NCBI GenBank assembly: GCA_023055425.1
Contig: JALGPY010000005.1
Location: forward strand, 84,299,495-84,363,494
DNA from: Linanthus parryae
Lineage: Eukaryota; Streptophyta; Magnoliopsida; Ericales; Polemoniaceae
Direction: 5' to 3'
Length of the DNA stretch: 64,000 bases
Positions 42,151 to 51,451 of this stretch are shown piece by piece (within the stretch, counting starts at the first letter, position 1; each line of letters starts with the position of its first letter). The notes beneath the pieces were generated by a model. It saw only the letters and a program-made list of their open reading frames with translations, was not told where the DNA came from and did no database searches. Position numbers and translations under genes: made by a program.

Positions 42151-43582
42151 GGATGTGGCCCCTAAGGTGCACTCCCACTATTGAGAGTACGTCTTGAGCA
42201 AGTCTTGAACTCCTCGCCTCATGGATCTCGCCTCATCTCGAGTGCTCCTTGAAGCTTCCCTGTTCGTCTTTTTGCTCCATGCACCTCACGCCATAGCTTT
42301 TGGTTTGGCCACCTCTCTTTGAAGCTTCTATTCTTCAATCTTCACTAAATATCTTATTCTAAGAAGTAACCTCTAATAGGCGATTTAGATGAGAAGAGAA
42401 GACAATAGAGTATGTAGAGAGGCACGACACGCAGGCCGTATTTTAATTGATTACATATTCAAAACCAAAACCAAATATAAAACCATCTAAGCCACATCCA
42501 TGCATCAAACACATCCATTCAACCCACAACAGCATGTATAATAATAAAATAAACATACTGGAATTTTCTGGAAATTTCCAGAATTAAAGAATAATTACTG
42601 GAAATTAATAAGCAATAAATCAATCAACTAATAAGATCGAAAATCGCTCCCAACTACCTAGGATCTCACCTCCTATCTTATAAGGTAGGGAAAAATGTCC
42701 TAAGTCACCAGAAAAAATTTGGGCTCAAAACAGTGTGTTTAAGGACGTCTAATTGCCTCGGGAAGTGTGCTAAACACTAATTAATTAATCTGGAAAATAA
42801 TAAAATTTTCTGTTTTTCCAAAAATTATGAAAAAATCCCAGAAAATAGGAAATTTAATTCTGAGCATATAGAAAAAAATTTGGCGAAAAATAATGGCCGG
42901 AGGAGGGCTCACGCGCCCACACGCGCCGCCGCGCGTGGGCGAGTCCGCCTCCGTCACGCGCCGACGCGGCCCGAGTGCCACGTCAGCGTGCCACGTGGCA
43001 TGCCACGTCAGCCAAGTGCTGACGTCAGCTGCCACGTCAGCCTCCACGTCACCTGCCACGTCAGCAGCCCACGTGGCTGCCACGTCACCTGCCACGTCAG
43101 CAATTGCTGACGTGGCACCGCCACGTCATCATGCCACGTCAGCCCTAGCTGACGTCAGCAAGTCCGCCGCCGCCCTTTGGCGCGTGCGGCGTGTCGGCGC
43201 GTGGCCGCGCGTGGAGGCGGCGTCGGTGGCGCGTGAAGCCCACGCGCCGCCTTCCCGGCCTCCGTTTCCGGCGATCTTTACATCGTTGGGATCGTCGTTT
43301 CACGTAGATCAAGATTATGTGTTCAAAACCCAATTCTTACATGTTTTGAAAAAATCTTTTTACTGCTCAGATTAATCAGTCCAGATTTATACTGTTTCGA
43401 ATCTTAGAAAAATCATAACTAATTCTCTGTTCGTCCAAAAATTACAAAATTTATATTTCTGGAATCCTTGTGAAAAACCCTATCTAAACATGTAGGTTTC
43501 ACTAACAGATTATGAAATTTCAAAAACTCGAATTTTTTATCTGATTCGGGAACGCATATCTAGGCACGAAAAACAAACCTAA
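42151..43582 (-). other. Cop5 untranslated leader
   Basis: Follows the primer site on the minus strand. It contains a GC-rich block (42895-43260) with an ACGT-core array, and blocks (GGCCCCTA near 42152, CGCAGGCCGTA near 42431, GCCACATCCATGCATC near 42491) that recur in the same order in the Cop3 leader. No convincing coding sequence. Confidence 0.6.
42980..43155. promoter_or_regulatory. Array of 14 ACGT cores (CCACGTCAGC/TGACGTCA type)
   Basis: Fourteen ACGT tetranucleotides lie within 176 bp, mostly in the decamer GCCACGTCAGC or its complement, plus CCACGTGGC and TGACGTCAGC. About 0.7 would be expected by chance in balanced sequence. ACGT cores are the known binding sites of plant bZIP factors (G-, C- and A-box). 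On the Cop5 transcript the repeats are partly self-complementary, so an RNA-structure role is equally possible. Confidence 0.6.
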
Positions 43583-43595
43583 GGCTCTGATACCA
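43583..43595 (-). other. Cop5 primer binding site
   Basis: GGCTCTGATACCA, exact reverse complement of the initiator-Met tRNA primer site, one base from the LTR end. Confidence 0.92.
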
Positions 43596-43596
43596 A

Positions 43597-44066
43597 TGAA
43601 GGACGTACTTGATCTAACATATTCAGATCTACAACATGAATTATAGCGGAAGATTCATGTGTTTACCTTGTCTTCCTTAGCTCCTAAGCGCAACGGATGA
43701 TCGAAGGATGCTTGCTTTCACGTGCTCTTCTTGCTCCCACAATCTGGCTCGAATCACTAGGACGAGAGCTCTGATCCACACCAAGTTCCACCCAATGGAG
43801 GCTAGTTGAAGAGGGAGTCTAGGGTTTACTGTATTATGATCAGCACATGATCTCTACAGTATTGTGTATATTATTATGACTCTAGCACACATAATAATCT
43901 AGGAGGCTGTCTCCTTATATAGACAGACTTATACCTAATTACAACGTACCCCCTAGGGTTGATGTCCTTGCTACTAACCCCATAGGGTTTGAGCTTGTCT
44001 CACCTAAACCCATAAGTTTAGGATAATTGCACTGTGCACCCCACATGGGCGCACATAATGCTAACA
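43597..44066 (-). repeat. Cop5 5' LTR (470 bp)
   Basis: Identical to 36452-36921 except at two positions (A for G in the CTAATTRCAACG context; C for T in the AACCCYATAGGG context). A minus-strand TATATAAG box is near 43913. It drives transcription away from the lectin gene. Confidence 0.93.
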
Positions 44067-44071
44067 CTAAC
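44067..44071. repeat. Cop5 target-site duplication, right copy
   Basis: CTAAC, identical to 36447-36451. Confidence 0.92.
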
Positions 44072-44227
44072 AAAAAATAATAATACGAGAAACAAGTGGA
44101 ATCTGTTTTTTCTGACATTGTTAAGAAAGAATAATGAAGGAAAAAGAATATATACTGCGTTGACTAGTTAGCTTCAATTCTACGAAGGAATACTCATACA
44201 ACGGAGTACCTGCTTGTTTGTTCTTCC

Positions 44228-44234
44228 TATAAAT
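44228..44234 (+). promoter_or_regulatory. TATA box of the lectin gene
   Basis: TATAAAT lies 94 bp upstream of the ATG at 44328, with an A-rich, AG-rich leader between. Only about 155 bp of host sequence remains upstream before the Cop5 target site, so distal promoter elements were displaced by Cop5. Confidence 0.55.
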
Positions 44235-44327
44235 TAGCTTCAGTTCTACAGCTAAGAACAGAGCAGAACAAGGCAAAGAGAAACACAAAAGAGAGCTGAA
44301 AAAAGAAAGAGTGAGTGAGAAATCAAA

Positions 44328-45062
44328 ATGGCTGAGAGTTTCCCAAACTACGCTGCGCTGTTGGCCATTGCCAACTATAAACACGTCGCCGTAGATGGGA
44401 CAGTAGTGAAAGCCAGTGAAGAATACGTTACCAACCCGCGCTGCAGGTTTGAACTAGAGAAGGCGAAAACTGGGACGTCACTGTTCCACATAAGAAGCTG
44501 CTATAACAACAAGTACTGGGTGAAGGAAGCTCCTGATTCACTCTTCATTAAAGCAGGTGCCGCTGAACCCAACGAAGACCCCTCCAGTTGGTCGTGTACG
44601 TTGGTGAAAGTGGTGGAAACAAGTGCATTGCTGAACACAACTGCCACATTTCAGCTGTTACAGACTAATAAGTACATTGCTGTGAGGTTGGTGCATACTG
44701 AGGCGGCGTATCAGTATTCTTTGTATGAACTCGGACACTATACAAACAGAGAAACCGGTTTCTTTATGCGCGACGCGCAGTCCCATTTGACATTACCCAG
44801 AAGTGTGGTTTTCAAGGCAGAAGATAGTGGAAAGTACCTTGCCGTTCGCACCATTGACGGACAACCCCATCTACGGTTTGACTCAGACGACTTTTCTGAC
44901 CCGAGGGCAGCATACGAGACCGTCCCCACTGCCTATGGAGCTGTTCTCATAAAGTCCAAATACCAGAACAAGTTCTGGAGGCGCGACTCGTCTTCTGATT
45001 GGGTCTTGGTTGACTCCGACGAAGACAAGAGCTGCAGCAACCTGAAATTCTACCCAGCCTAA
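44328..45062 (+). CDS. Amaranthin-like lectin, two agglutinin domains
   Basis: 244 residues, intronless, ATG in AAAATGGCTGAG. Two tandem agglutinin (amaranthin) domains of about 120 residues: the first spans roughly 5-115, with HIRSCYNNKYWVKEA and NEDPSSWSCTLVK; the second spans roughly 150-240, with KYLAVRTIDGQPHLRF and IKSKYQNKFWRRD. This beta-trefoil family binds N-acetylgalactosamine-containing glycans and is linked to defence in plants that have it. No signal peptide is seen, so nucleo-cytoplasmic location is expected. A TAA ends the frame after FYPA, exactly where an aerolysin-type domain follows in the same frame (45063-45794). Two-domain lectins also exist as natural proteins, so the truncated product may still bind sugar. 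Confidence 0.9.
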   Translation: MAESFPNYAALLAIANYKHVAVDGTVVKASEEYVTNPRCRFELEKAKTGTSLFHIRSCYNNKYWVKEAPDSLFIKAGAAEPNEDPSSWSCTLVKVVETSALLNTTATFQLLQTNKYIAVRLVHTEAAYQYSLYELGHYTNRETGFFMRDAQSHLTLPRSVVFKAEDSGKYLAVRTIDGQPHLRFDSDDFSDPRAAYETVPTAYGAVLIKSKYQNKFWRRDSSSDWVLVDSDEDKSCSNLKFYPA

Positions 45063-45794
45063 GTGAATGCCAACAATTTCACTCTACGCAACGCATATAG
45101 AAACGACTTCTGCAGGAGTTACACCGAAGATCCTCGTAAGGTAAATTTCCTCCGTGCAGATACATATTCCATTATCCCCAAAGCGAGAGTGATTGTGGAG
45201 GAGCCTGTTTTGTCAAGGGAGCTCTATAATTTCAACTACCGCCTTCAAGAGGCTAGGATATACGACCAAAGCATCTTGACGATGGTCAACAGAGTGCACG
45301 AAAACTACGGGTCACAACCCGAGACTACACAGTTAAGGCTCAAGTATAGTGAGACTAGTTCAAGGACTTTCGACCATAGCATATCGGTATCGGTGACTGT
45401 TGCAACCTCAGTCAAGGCAGGGATTCCGTTCATAGCGGATGGAAAAATTGATGTTTCAGCCACTGTTGAAGGATCTTTCGCATGGAGCAACAGAACGGAA
45501 GTATCCGAAGAAAGAGAGGTCACCGAGATCGTCATTGTGCCACCAATGACTCGAGTGAAAACTAGCGTTGTCGCCACACAAGGTAGATGTGATGTTCCCT
45601 TTTCTTATACTGTGCGTGACCGTCTGGCTACCTCCGGGCATGTGGTTACCTATACTATGGACGATGGCGTTTTCAAGGGTGTCAATTCCTATAACTTCAA
45701 GTTCGTAACCATGGAGGAACCGTTGTCATTCAAGGGTGCCAATACCCACAACTCCAAGTGCGTGACCAAGGAGGTACCGTTGTCACTCAAATAA
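45063..45794 (+). pseudogene. Aerolysin-type domain, cut off by in-frame stop
   Basis: 243 codons continue directly in the lectin frame after TAA 45060-45062, with no ATG at the junction (first codon GTG). The segment matches the aerolysin/ETX-MTX2-like domain found at the C-terminus of some amaranthin-like proteins. It has a long Ser/Thr-alternating beta-strand stretch around TFDHSISVSVTVATSV, then FIADGKIDVSATVEGSF. In homologues this domain is thought to oligomerise and form a membrane pore. It ends with an imperfect repeat (FKGVNSYNFKFVT, FKGANTHNSKCVT) before TAA 45792-45794. One stop separates it from the lectin; it is otherwise open, so the stop looks young or is tolerated by readthrough. 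Confidence 0.8.
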
Positions 45795-45837
45795 GATCAC
45801 ATCCTCTGCCTCCGTGATAGTACAATGTACCAGTAAG

Positions 45838-45843
45838 AATAAA
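45838..45843 (+). promoter_or_regulatory. Polyadenylation signal AATAAA after the lectin gene
   Basis: AATAAA lies 44 bp after the second stop and ends one base before the Gyp3 LTR (45844). The cleavage site would now fall in the LTR. Confidence 0.45.
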
Positions 45844-46212
45844 TGATACGGAGATTCCCCTGGCAGACGATGCAGACGTATCTAATCGCACGTCCACAGG
45901 TTATGATAAACCCAAACGTAGCGTTAGGCGTACAACGTATTTAGATGATTACGTGACTAAGTATTTATGTTAGCTTATTTAATTATAAACGTGTCTTTGA
46001 GCATGTTATAGCTCCGACCGGGTTTTCTTTGCGGTTCTTTCCCGGATCGTATGGTCGAACCGTATAGGGTCTAGAATACATATTTAAACCAGATGTTATT
46101 TCTAAATTAATAATAACAAAACCTTCATTATATTTTCTTTCTCCTTTCCTCTACTTTTTCTCTCCCGTTCTCTTCCCCCTTCCCTGTCGATTTTCTCTTC
46201 CCCAAGTTATCA
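45844..46212 (+). repeat. Gyp3 5' LTR (about 369 bp)
   Basis: TGATACGGAG to AAGTTATCA. It shares with the Gyp2 LTR an open segment near 45905-45975 translating to KPKRSVRRTTYLDDYV, where Gyp2 has a related RPKxSxxxPLxLKDYV-type end, and the block GGTTCTTTxCxCGGA. The right boundary is inferred from the TGATA..TATCA end pattern. Confidence 0.7.
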
Positions 46213-46415
46213 TCAGATTGTTACATCCTTGATAACAAATTGTTGCTTCCATTGTTGACGGTGGAGCTCAGGACACTACAATTCCGCCTTCTCCACCGAA
46301 CTCACATCACCCACGAAGACCCGACAAAAACCCTAGCAGGGTTACGCAGATTAGCCGCCCACCTTTGGCCATCACCGACCCAACTAGTGGGGGTTTTCTC
46401 CCTCCTTCCCGAATT
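46213..46415 (+). pseudogene. Gyp3 leader and start of gag
   Basis: Follows the LTR; includes an open frame from about 46240 without recognisable domain. It is cut at 46420 by Cop2 and resumes at 51452. Confidence 0.4.
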
Positions 46416-46420
46416 CCTCT
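46416..46420. repeat. Cop2 target-site duplication, left copy
   Basis: CCTCT, identical to 51447-51451. Confidence 0.92.
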
Positions 46421-46756
46421 TCAAAACCTAGAAGAATTTCTAGGGTTTGATAAAGAGAGAAGTGGGATGAACAGACGGTGAAGGAGGCGGAGAGAAGATG
46501 AACCTCACTTGATTAATTCACTAATGAAATGTTGCTTAAATACAAATGGATGAACGGTCGGATAAATGACCGTTCATTAAACCTAGGAGACATTTGTAAT
46601 TAGGCCACATAAGTTTGTATTGCTTTACAATTCGATCCTTTCTAGAATGGTCTTTAGACAAAGCGGGCTTGAATGCTATTGGGCCTTTGCTGATGATTCT
46701 TTGAATTGATTTGGGCCTTTCTGGACTTGATCTTGGTTTGGGTTTATCTCCTAATA
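46421..46756 (-). repeat. Cop2 3' LTR (336 bp)
   Basis: Plus strand TCAAAACCTA to CTCCTAATA. The internal flank on the minus strand reads CTTTTAAGGGGGC, the polypurine tract (46757-46769). Confidence 0.92.
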
Positions 46757-48880
46757 GCCCCCTTAAAAGTCTTGGAGGATGATTCGTCATGAGTTTGTCT
46801 TTGAGCTCTTGAAACCGAGGAGTTGGAAGACCTTTAGTGAATATATCTCCTACCTGATGAGAACTGGAAACAAAACATATAGTTAGTTGTTTACGAAGAG
46901 CTTTCTCACGAACAAAATGGTAATCAATTTCAATGTGTTTGGTGCGAGCTTGCAAGATAGGATTAGCTGTAATTTTAATGGCAGATGCATTATCACACCA
47001 AAGTTTAGGAGAAGAGTAAAGAGGAATGTGAATATCACGAAATAACATTCGTAACTAATACAACTCAGCAGTAGTAATAGCCAAAGCCATGTATTCTGCT
47101 TCGGTAGAGGACCTTGCTACAGTGGGCTACTTTTTGGCAGCCCAGTGGACCGGATTTGGTCAACTATAAATAACAAAGCGAGAAGTGTTGCGTCTGTTAG
47201 TGGGGTTGCCGGCCCAATCAGCATAAAAAAGGCCTGAATTGGGTCTGCTGATGGGCCAGGCCCTTTGTGATAAAATACACCATGATGAGAAGTGCCTTTG
47301 ATATATCTAAGAATTCTTTTTGCCCCAATCAAGTGTAAATTTTTTGGATTAAGCATAAATTGGCATAAGTGATTGAGAGAAAATGATATGTCAGTTCTGG
47401 TAAAGACCAAATATTGGAGAGATCCTAACAGTTTCGAAAAACAGTGGGATCCTCAAGAGGATCTCCATCGAAAGCATGAAACTTGCCAATAGAAGATATA
47501 TGATTTGGACAAGGTTTGCAGGATATCATATTAAATTTGTGAAGAACATCTTGCACATACTTGCTTTGATGAACAAAAATACCAAGAGGAGTTCTTTGAA
47601 TTTCTAAACCCAAAAAGTAGTGCAGATCACCCAAATCAGTCATTTCAAATTCTAAGTTCAAAGAGTGAACTAGTTTGTGAAGATAAAGAGTATCATCACA
47701 TGTAATAATGTTATCATCTACATAAAGGAGTAAAAAGTGATTCCTGAGTGAGATTTTCTAACAAAGAGAGACGTATCAGCAATAGATTGTGTAAAGCCAT
47801 GAGAAAGAATAAAACTTGTGAATCTATCAAACCATGTTCTTGGTGCTTGTTTCAACCCATAGATTGACTTGTTTAATTTGCAAACACAAGTTGGTTTAGT
47901 AGGATTTATAAAGCCCTGAAGTTGTTGCATATAAACTGTTTCATGAAGATGAGCATGTAAGAAAGCATTTTAACATCTAATTGCTTGAGAGGCCAATTAT
48001 AAGAAGCAGCCAAAGCAAGAATTGTTCTTACTGTGGCATGTTTTATGGATGTACTAAAAGTTTCTTCAAAATCAACCACAGGAGTTTGGTGGAAGCCTTT
48101 GTCTACAAGTCTAGCCTTAAATCTAAAAATACTCCCATCTGGGTTGTATTTAGTTCTATAAACCCATTTGTTACTAACAATGTTTGCATTTTTGGGTTGT
48201 GGAACAAGAGCCCAAGTATTTTGATTTAGGAGACTAAGATACTCATCAGTCATAGTAGATTGCCACTGTGAGTGTTTCTTAGCCTCACTATAAGAAGTGG
48301 GATCACTAATAGAAGCATGAAAAGCATTTAAAGATGTGTATGTATTAATAGAAGAGATAAAAACCCTGATTTTGCAGCACTAGAGGCTCTTTTGATATGA
48401 GAGGGTGGATTGAAAATACCAGAGGTGGAAGCTAAATCAAGAACTTTCTTTTTGAAAATTCCATATTTGCTTCTGGTTTGCATTGGATGTCCATTCACTT
48501 GAGGTGACACTACTCCTTCTTATTGAGGTGCCAAGCCAGTCATGGGTGAAGCACTTTGTGAATGTATATGTTCTATTTCTTGTATCTGTTCTTGATATGG
48601 ACTGTCCTCACCAATGGGCTGCAACTCAGAAGAGGTTGTAGTCTCTTCACCATGTGAAGATCCAGAATTAAAATGAGGTATATCATCATTTCCAGTAGGG
48701 ACTTGTGAAGGGACAAAAGTGTCATTGCCTGAAACATGAGAGACAGGAGAGAAATTAGCATAAGGAAACAGTGATTCATTAAAAATAACATCTTTGCTAA
48801 TGTAGAATCTTTGAGTAGATTTGTGATTGCATAGATATCCTTTATGATTATCAGCATAGCCAAGAAAAATACATTGCAAA
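46757..48880 (-). pseudogene. Cop2 linker, reverse transcriptase and RNase H
   Basis: Fragments in order: FYISKDVIFNESLFPY (48840), MQTRSKYGIFKKK (48500), LLNQNTWALVPQP and KARLVDKGFHQTP (48150), YGLKQAPRTWFDRF (47860), YVDD in one frame near 47715, LEFEMTDLGDLHYFLGLE (47655), FSLNHLCQFM (47390), and RNase H with CDNASAIKI (47010) and VGDIFTKGLP (46860). At least six frame breaks separate them. Confidence 0.85.
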
Positions 48881-49988
48881 GTTTTAACATCAAGTTTGGA
48901 TTTGTTGTAAGGTTTTAAATTGGGATATCATGCACAACCAAATACTTTCAAGAAAGAATAATCAGGTTTTGTGTTAAATAGAAGTTCAAAAGGTGATAAA
49001 TTTCTAGTATTTTTACTTGGCATTATATTAATCAAATACACAGCTGTAGCAATAGCATGATACCAAAAGAAGTGAGGCAGAGATGCAAATTGAGAAGAGT
49101 AATAGCAGTTTCAAGGATATGTCTGTTTTTTCTTTCTGAAATGCCATTTTGTTGAGGTGTGTGTGGACAAGAAAGTTGATGTGTGATGCCATGAGATTGC
49201 AAATGTTTCTGAAAAGTAAAAGCCATGTATTCTCCACCACCATCTGTTCTAATAATTTTGATTTTGGAACGAAGTATGTTTTCAATATGTAAATGAATTT
49301 TTTGATATGCAGCACATACTTCAGATTTATGGAACAAAGGAAACAACCAGGTAAAACGAGAGTAATCATCAATAAATAATACATAGAATCTGTAACCATG
49401 TAAATATTTGACTGAAGCAGGACCCTAAACATCAGAGTGGAGAAACTAAAGTGGTGTGTGTGTAGTAGAAGTTGATTTATAGAAAGGAAGTCTGGTAATT
49501 TTTCCTTTTAAACATGCTTCACAAATAGCAGATCCAGAGAGAGACTTATAAGTACAACCAAACAAATAACATAAGACATCATTAGCAGGATGACCCAGTC
49601 TAGCATGTATCAAAAAATTGCCAATTTTATTTCCCAAACAAGCCTTGGGTTTAGCAGCAGAACCATAACCAAAGAAAGGAGATGTATAGATAGGATATAG
49701 CCCATTTTCACTCAAGCCTTTGTAAAGGATTTTTCCAATAGCCAGATCCTGAATAAAAAATGATTGTGCAGTGAAGTTAAAAGAGAAATTATGTTGAAGA
49801 CACAATTGATAGACAGAAAGAAGATTGGTGCTATTTTAGGTACAAGAAGAGTGTTGTTTAAAGAAAAAATTGGATGAGGTGTATTTAAGTGAGCATTACC
49901 AGTGTGTGTAATATGTGCACCTTGACCATTACCCATGGTGACTTGGTCATAACCAGTGTAGGTATCAGCAAGAGAAAGATTCCTTAGG
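48881..49988 (-). pseudogene. Cop2 protease, pre-integrase and integrase
   Basis: 49805-49446 contains HARLGHPANDVLCYLFG and CEACLKGKITRLPF (pre-integrase). 49346-49032 holds the integrase core with IIRTDGGGEYMAF (Asp intact) and TPQQNGISERKNRHILE (Glu intact). The first catalytic Asp region, near 49420, is broken. Protease is near 50015: WLSYSGATNHM has Tyr where the catalytic Asp should be. Confidence 0.8.
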
Positions 49989-51097
49989 TCAGCAATCATA
50001 TGATTTGTTGCTCCAGAATAAGAAAGCCAGGGTAGAGGAACCAGAAGTGGTGGAGGCATGATAACTAGTGAGTTGATCAGAGGGTGGCTTTCCTGGATAA
50101 GAATAGTCCATCCTATGCCAACAATCCACAGCTGAATTATAGTTTAAAACACAAATTTGACAGGTCATAGCGGTGGAAGAAACATTTCCATTTCTATTAT
50201 AAGACTGATTAGGGTTTTGACTACCACTTCCTGAACGACCACCCATGTTTGACCCAAAACTACCCCTGTGGGAGTCAAATCGACCTCCCTGATGTGAGCC
50301 AGTATGAAATCTACCATCAGAAGCCTAATTTTGGATTCAACCATACCCACCACTATTTGGGTTAGGATCAGGACCAAGCAAGCCCTGACCTTTACCACGA
50401 CCACGAACAGACGAAACAGAGAAATCAGTAGGCATAGTCGTATCAACAGATTGAGAATTCAACATTTGTTCTTGCCCTTTTAACAATACATGAAGATCTT
50501 CTAGACTCATAGGTTCAGATCTAATTCTTAGTGAAGACCGAAATGAATTATACTCAGGAGGTAAACCGTTCAAAATATACAGAAGCATGTCTTCATCATC
50601 GATTTAGACCATACCAACATCAAGTTTGTCACACACATATTTCATCTTTTGCATGTAGAGATCTATTGAATCGGAACGCTTTCGCATAGTTTTAAGATCA
50701 TTTTTCAGCATAAAAATATTTTATCGGGTCAAGGAAGCATAACTGGCCTCAAGAGCAAGCCAAACGGCGCGAGATGAGGTCTTACCGACTACATGCGTGA
50801 GAGCTTCAGGAGTAAGGGTAGCGTTGATAAGCGTCTGGAGTGCTTGATCTTGTTGAAACCAGTCTCGATATGCCGAATTAGAGATAGCACTGCCGTCGGG
50901 AAGGGAAGAAGCTCCGGAGGAGGAGGAATAGAACCGTCAAGAGACCCATAAAGTTGCTGTGTGCGAAACAACGCAGAGCGCTGATGTTTCCAAAGAACAT
51001 AGTTGCTGTTGTCAAGTTTGTAAGGGACTAGATTGTGGATATTAGAGAGTAAATAAAGGGGATTTTATGGTGGCGTAGCTATGGATGCGAGCATCAG
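49989..51097 (-). pseudogene. Cop2 gag
   Basis: Starts just after the primer site. The N-terminal domain shows LVPYKLDNSNYVLWKHQ near 51010; 50588-50337 contains LLYILNGLPPEYNSFRSSL and LHVLLKGQEQML. A Gly/Ser/Asn-rich tail and a zinc knuckle follow, CQICVLNYNSAVDC, where the zinc-binding His is Asn. Several frames are needed to read it. Confidence 0.8.
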
Positions 51098-51110
51098 TGC
51101 TCTGATACCA
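51098..51110 (-). other. Cop2 primer binding site
   Basis: TGCTCTGATACCA, reverse complement of TGGTATCAGAGCA, directly beside the LTR. Confidence 0.9.
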
Positions 51111-51446
51111 TGAAAACCTATAATAATTTATAGGATTTGATAAAGAGAGAAGAGGGATGAACAGACGGTGAAGGAGGCGGAGATAAGATGAACCTCACTT
51201 GATTAATCATTAATGAAACGTTGCTTAAATACACATGGATGAACGGTCGGATAAATGACCGTTCATTAAACCTAGGAGACATTTGTAATTAGGCCACATA
51301 AGTTTTTATTACTTTACAATTAGATCCTTTCTAGAATGGTCTTTAGACAAAGTGGTCTTGAATGCCATTGGGCCTTTGCTGATGATTCTTTGAATTGATC
51401 TGGGCCTTTCTAGACTTGATATCGGTTTGGGATTTATGTTCTAATA
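51111..51446 (-). repeat. Cop2 5' LTR (336 bp)
   Basis: Plus strand TGAAAACCTA to GTTCTAATA, same length as the 3' LTR with differences concentrated in the first 60 bp. Confidence 0.92.
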
Positions 51447-51451
51447 CCTCT
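51447..51451. repeat. Cop2 target-site duplication, right copy
   Basis: CCTCT, identical to 46416-46420. Confidence 0.92.

Larger units (their letters stand above)
36452..44066 (-). mobile_element. Cop5: copia LTR element with near-identical LTRs and destroyed coding region
   Basis: The two 470 bp LTRs differ at only two positions by eye and are flanked by a perfect CTAAC duplication, so this copy inserted recently. A perfect primer site (43583-43595) and a polypurine tract (36922-36937) are intact. The 6.7 kb interior nevertheless has no long frame; only shreds of copia pol remain, in correct minus-strand order. Its leader holds a dense ACGT-core array. The copy must have been moved by proteins from elsewhere. 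Confidence 0.93.
46421..51446 (-). mobile_element. Cop2: Ty1/copia LTR retrotransposon, complete in outline but decayed
   Basis: Two 336 bp LTRs, a perfect CCTCT duplication, an intact primer site and full copia order (gag, protease, integrase, RT, RNase H) on the minus strand. LTRs differ at several percent of sites, and the coding region has many stops and frameshifts. LTR ends are TATTA..TTTCA, the same unusual pattern as Cop1. Inserted in Gyp3 gag. Confidence 0.94.

Noticed and set aside
42781..43375. Overlapping Ala/Val/Thr-rich frames in the Cop5 leader
   Set aside because: Open only because the ACGT repeat array lacks stops in several frames; no start context or family.
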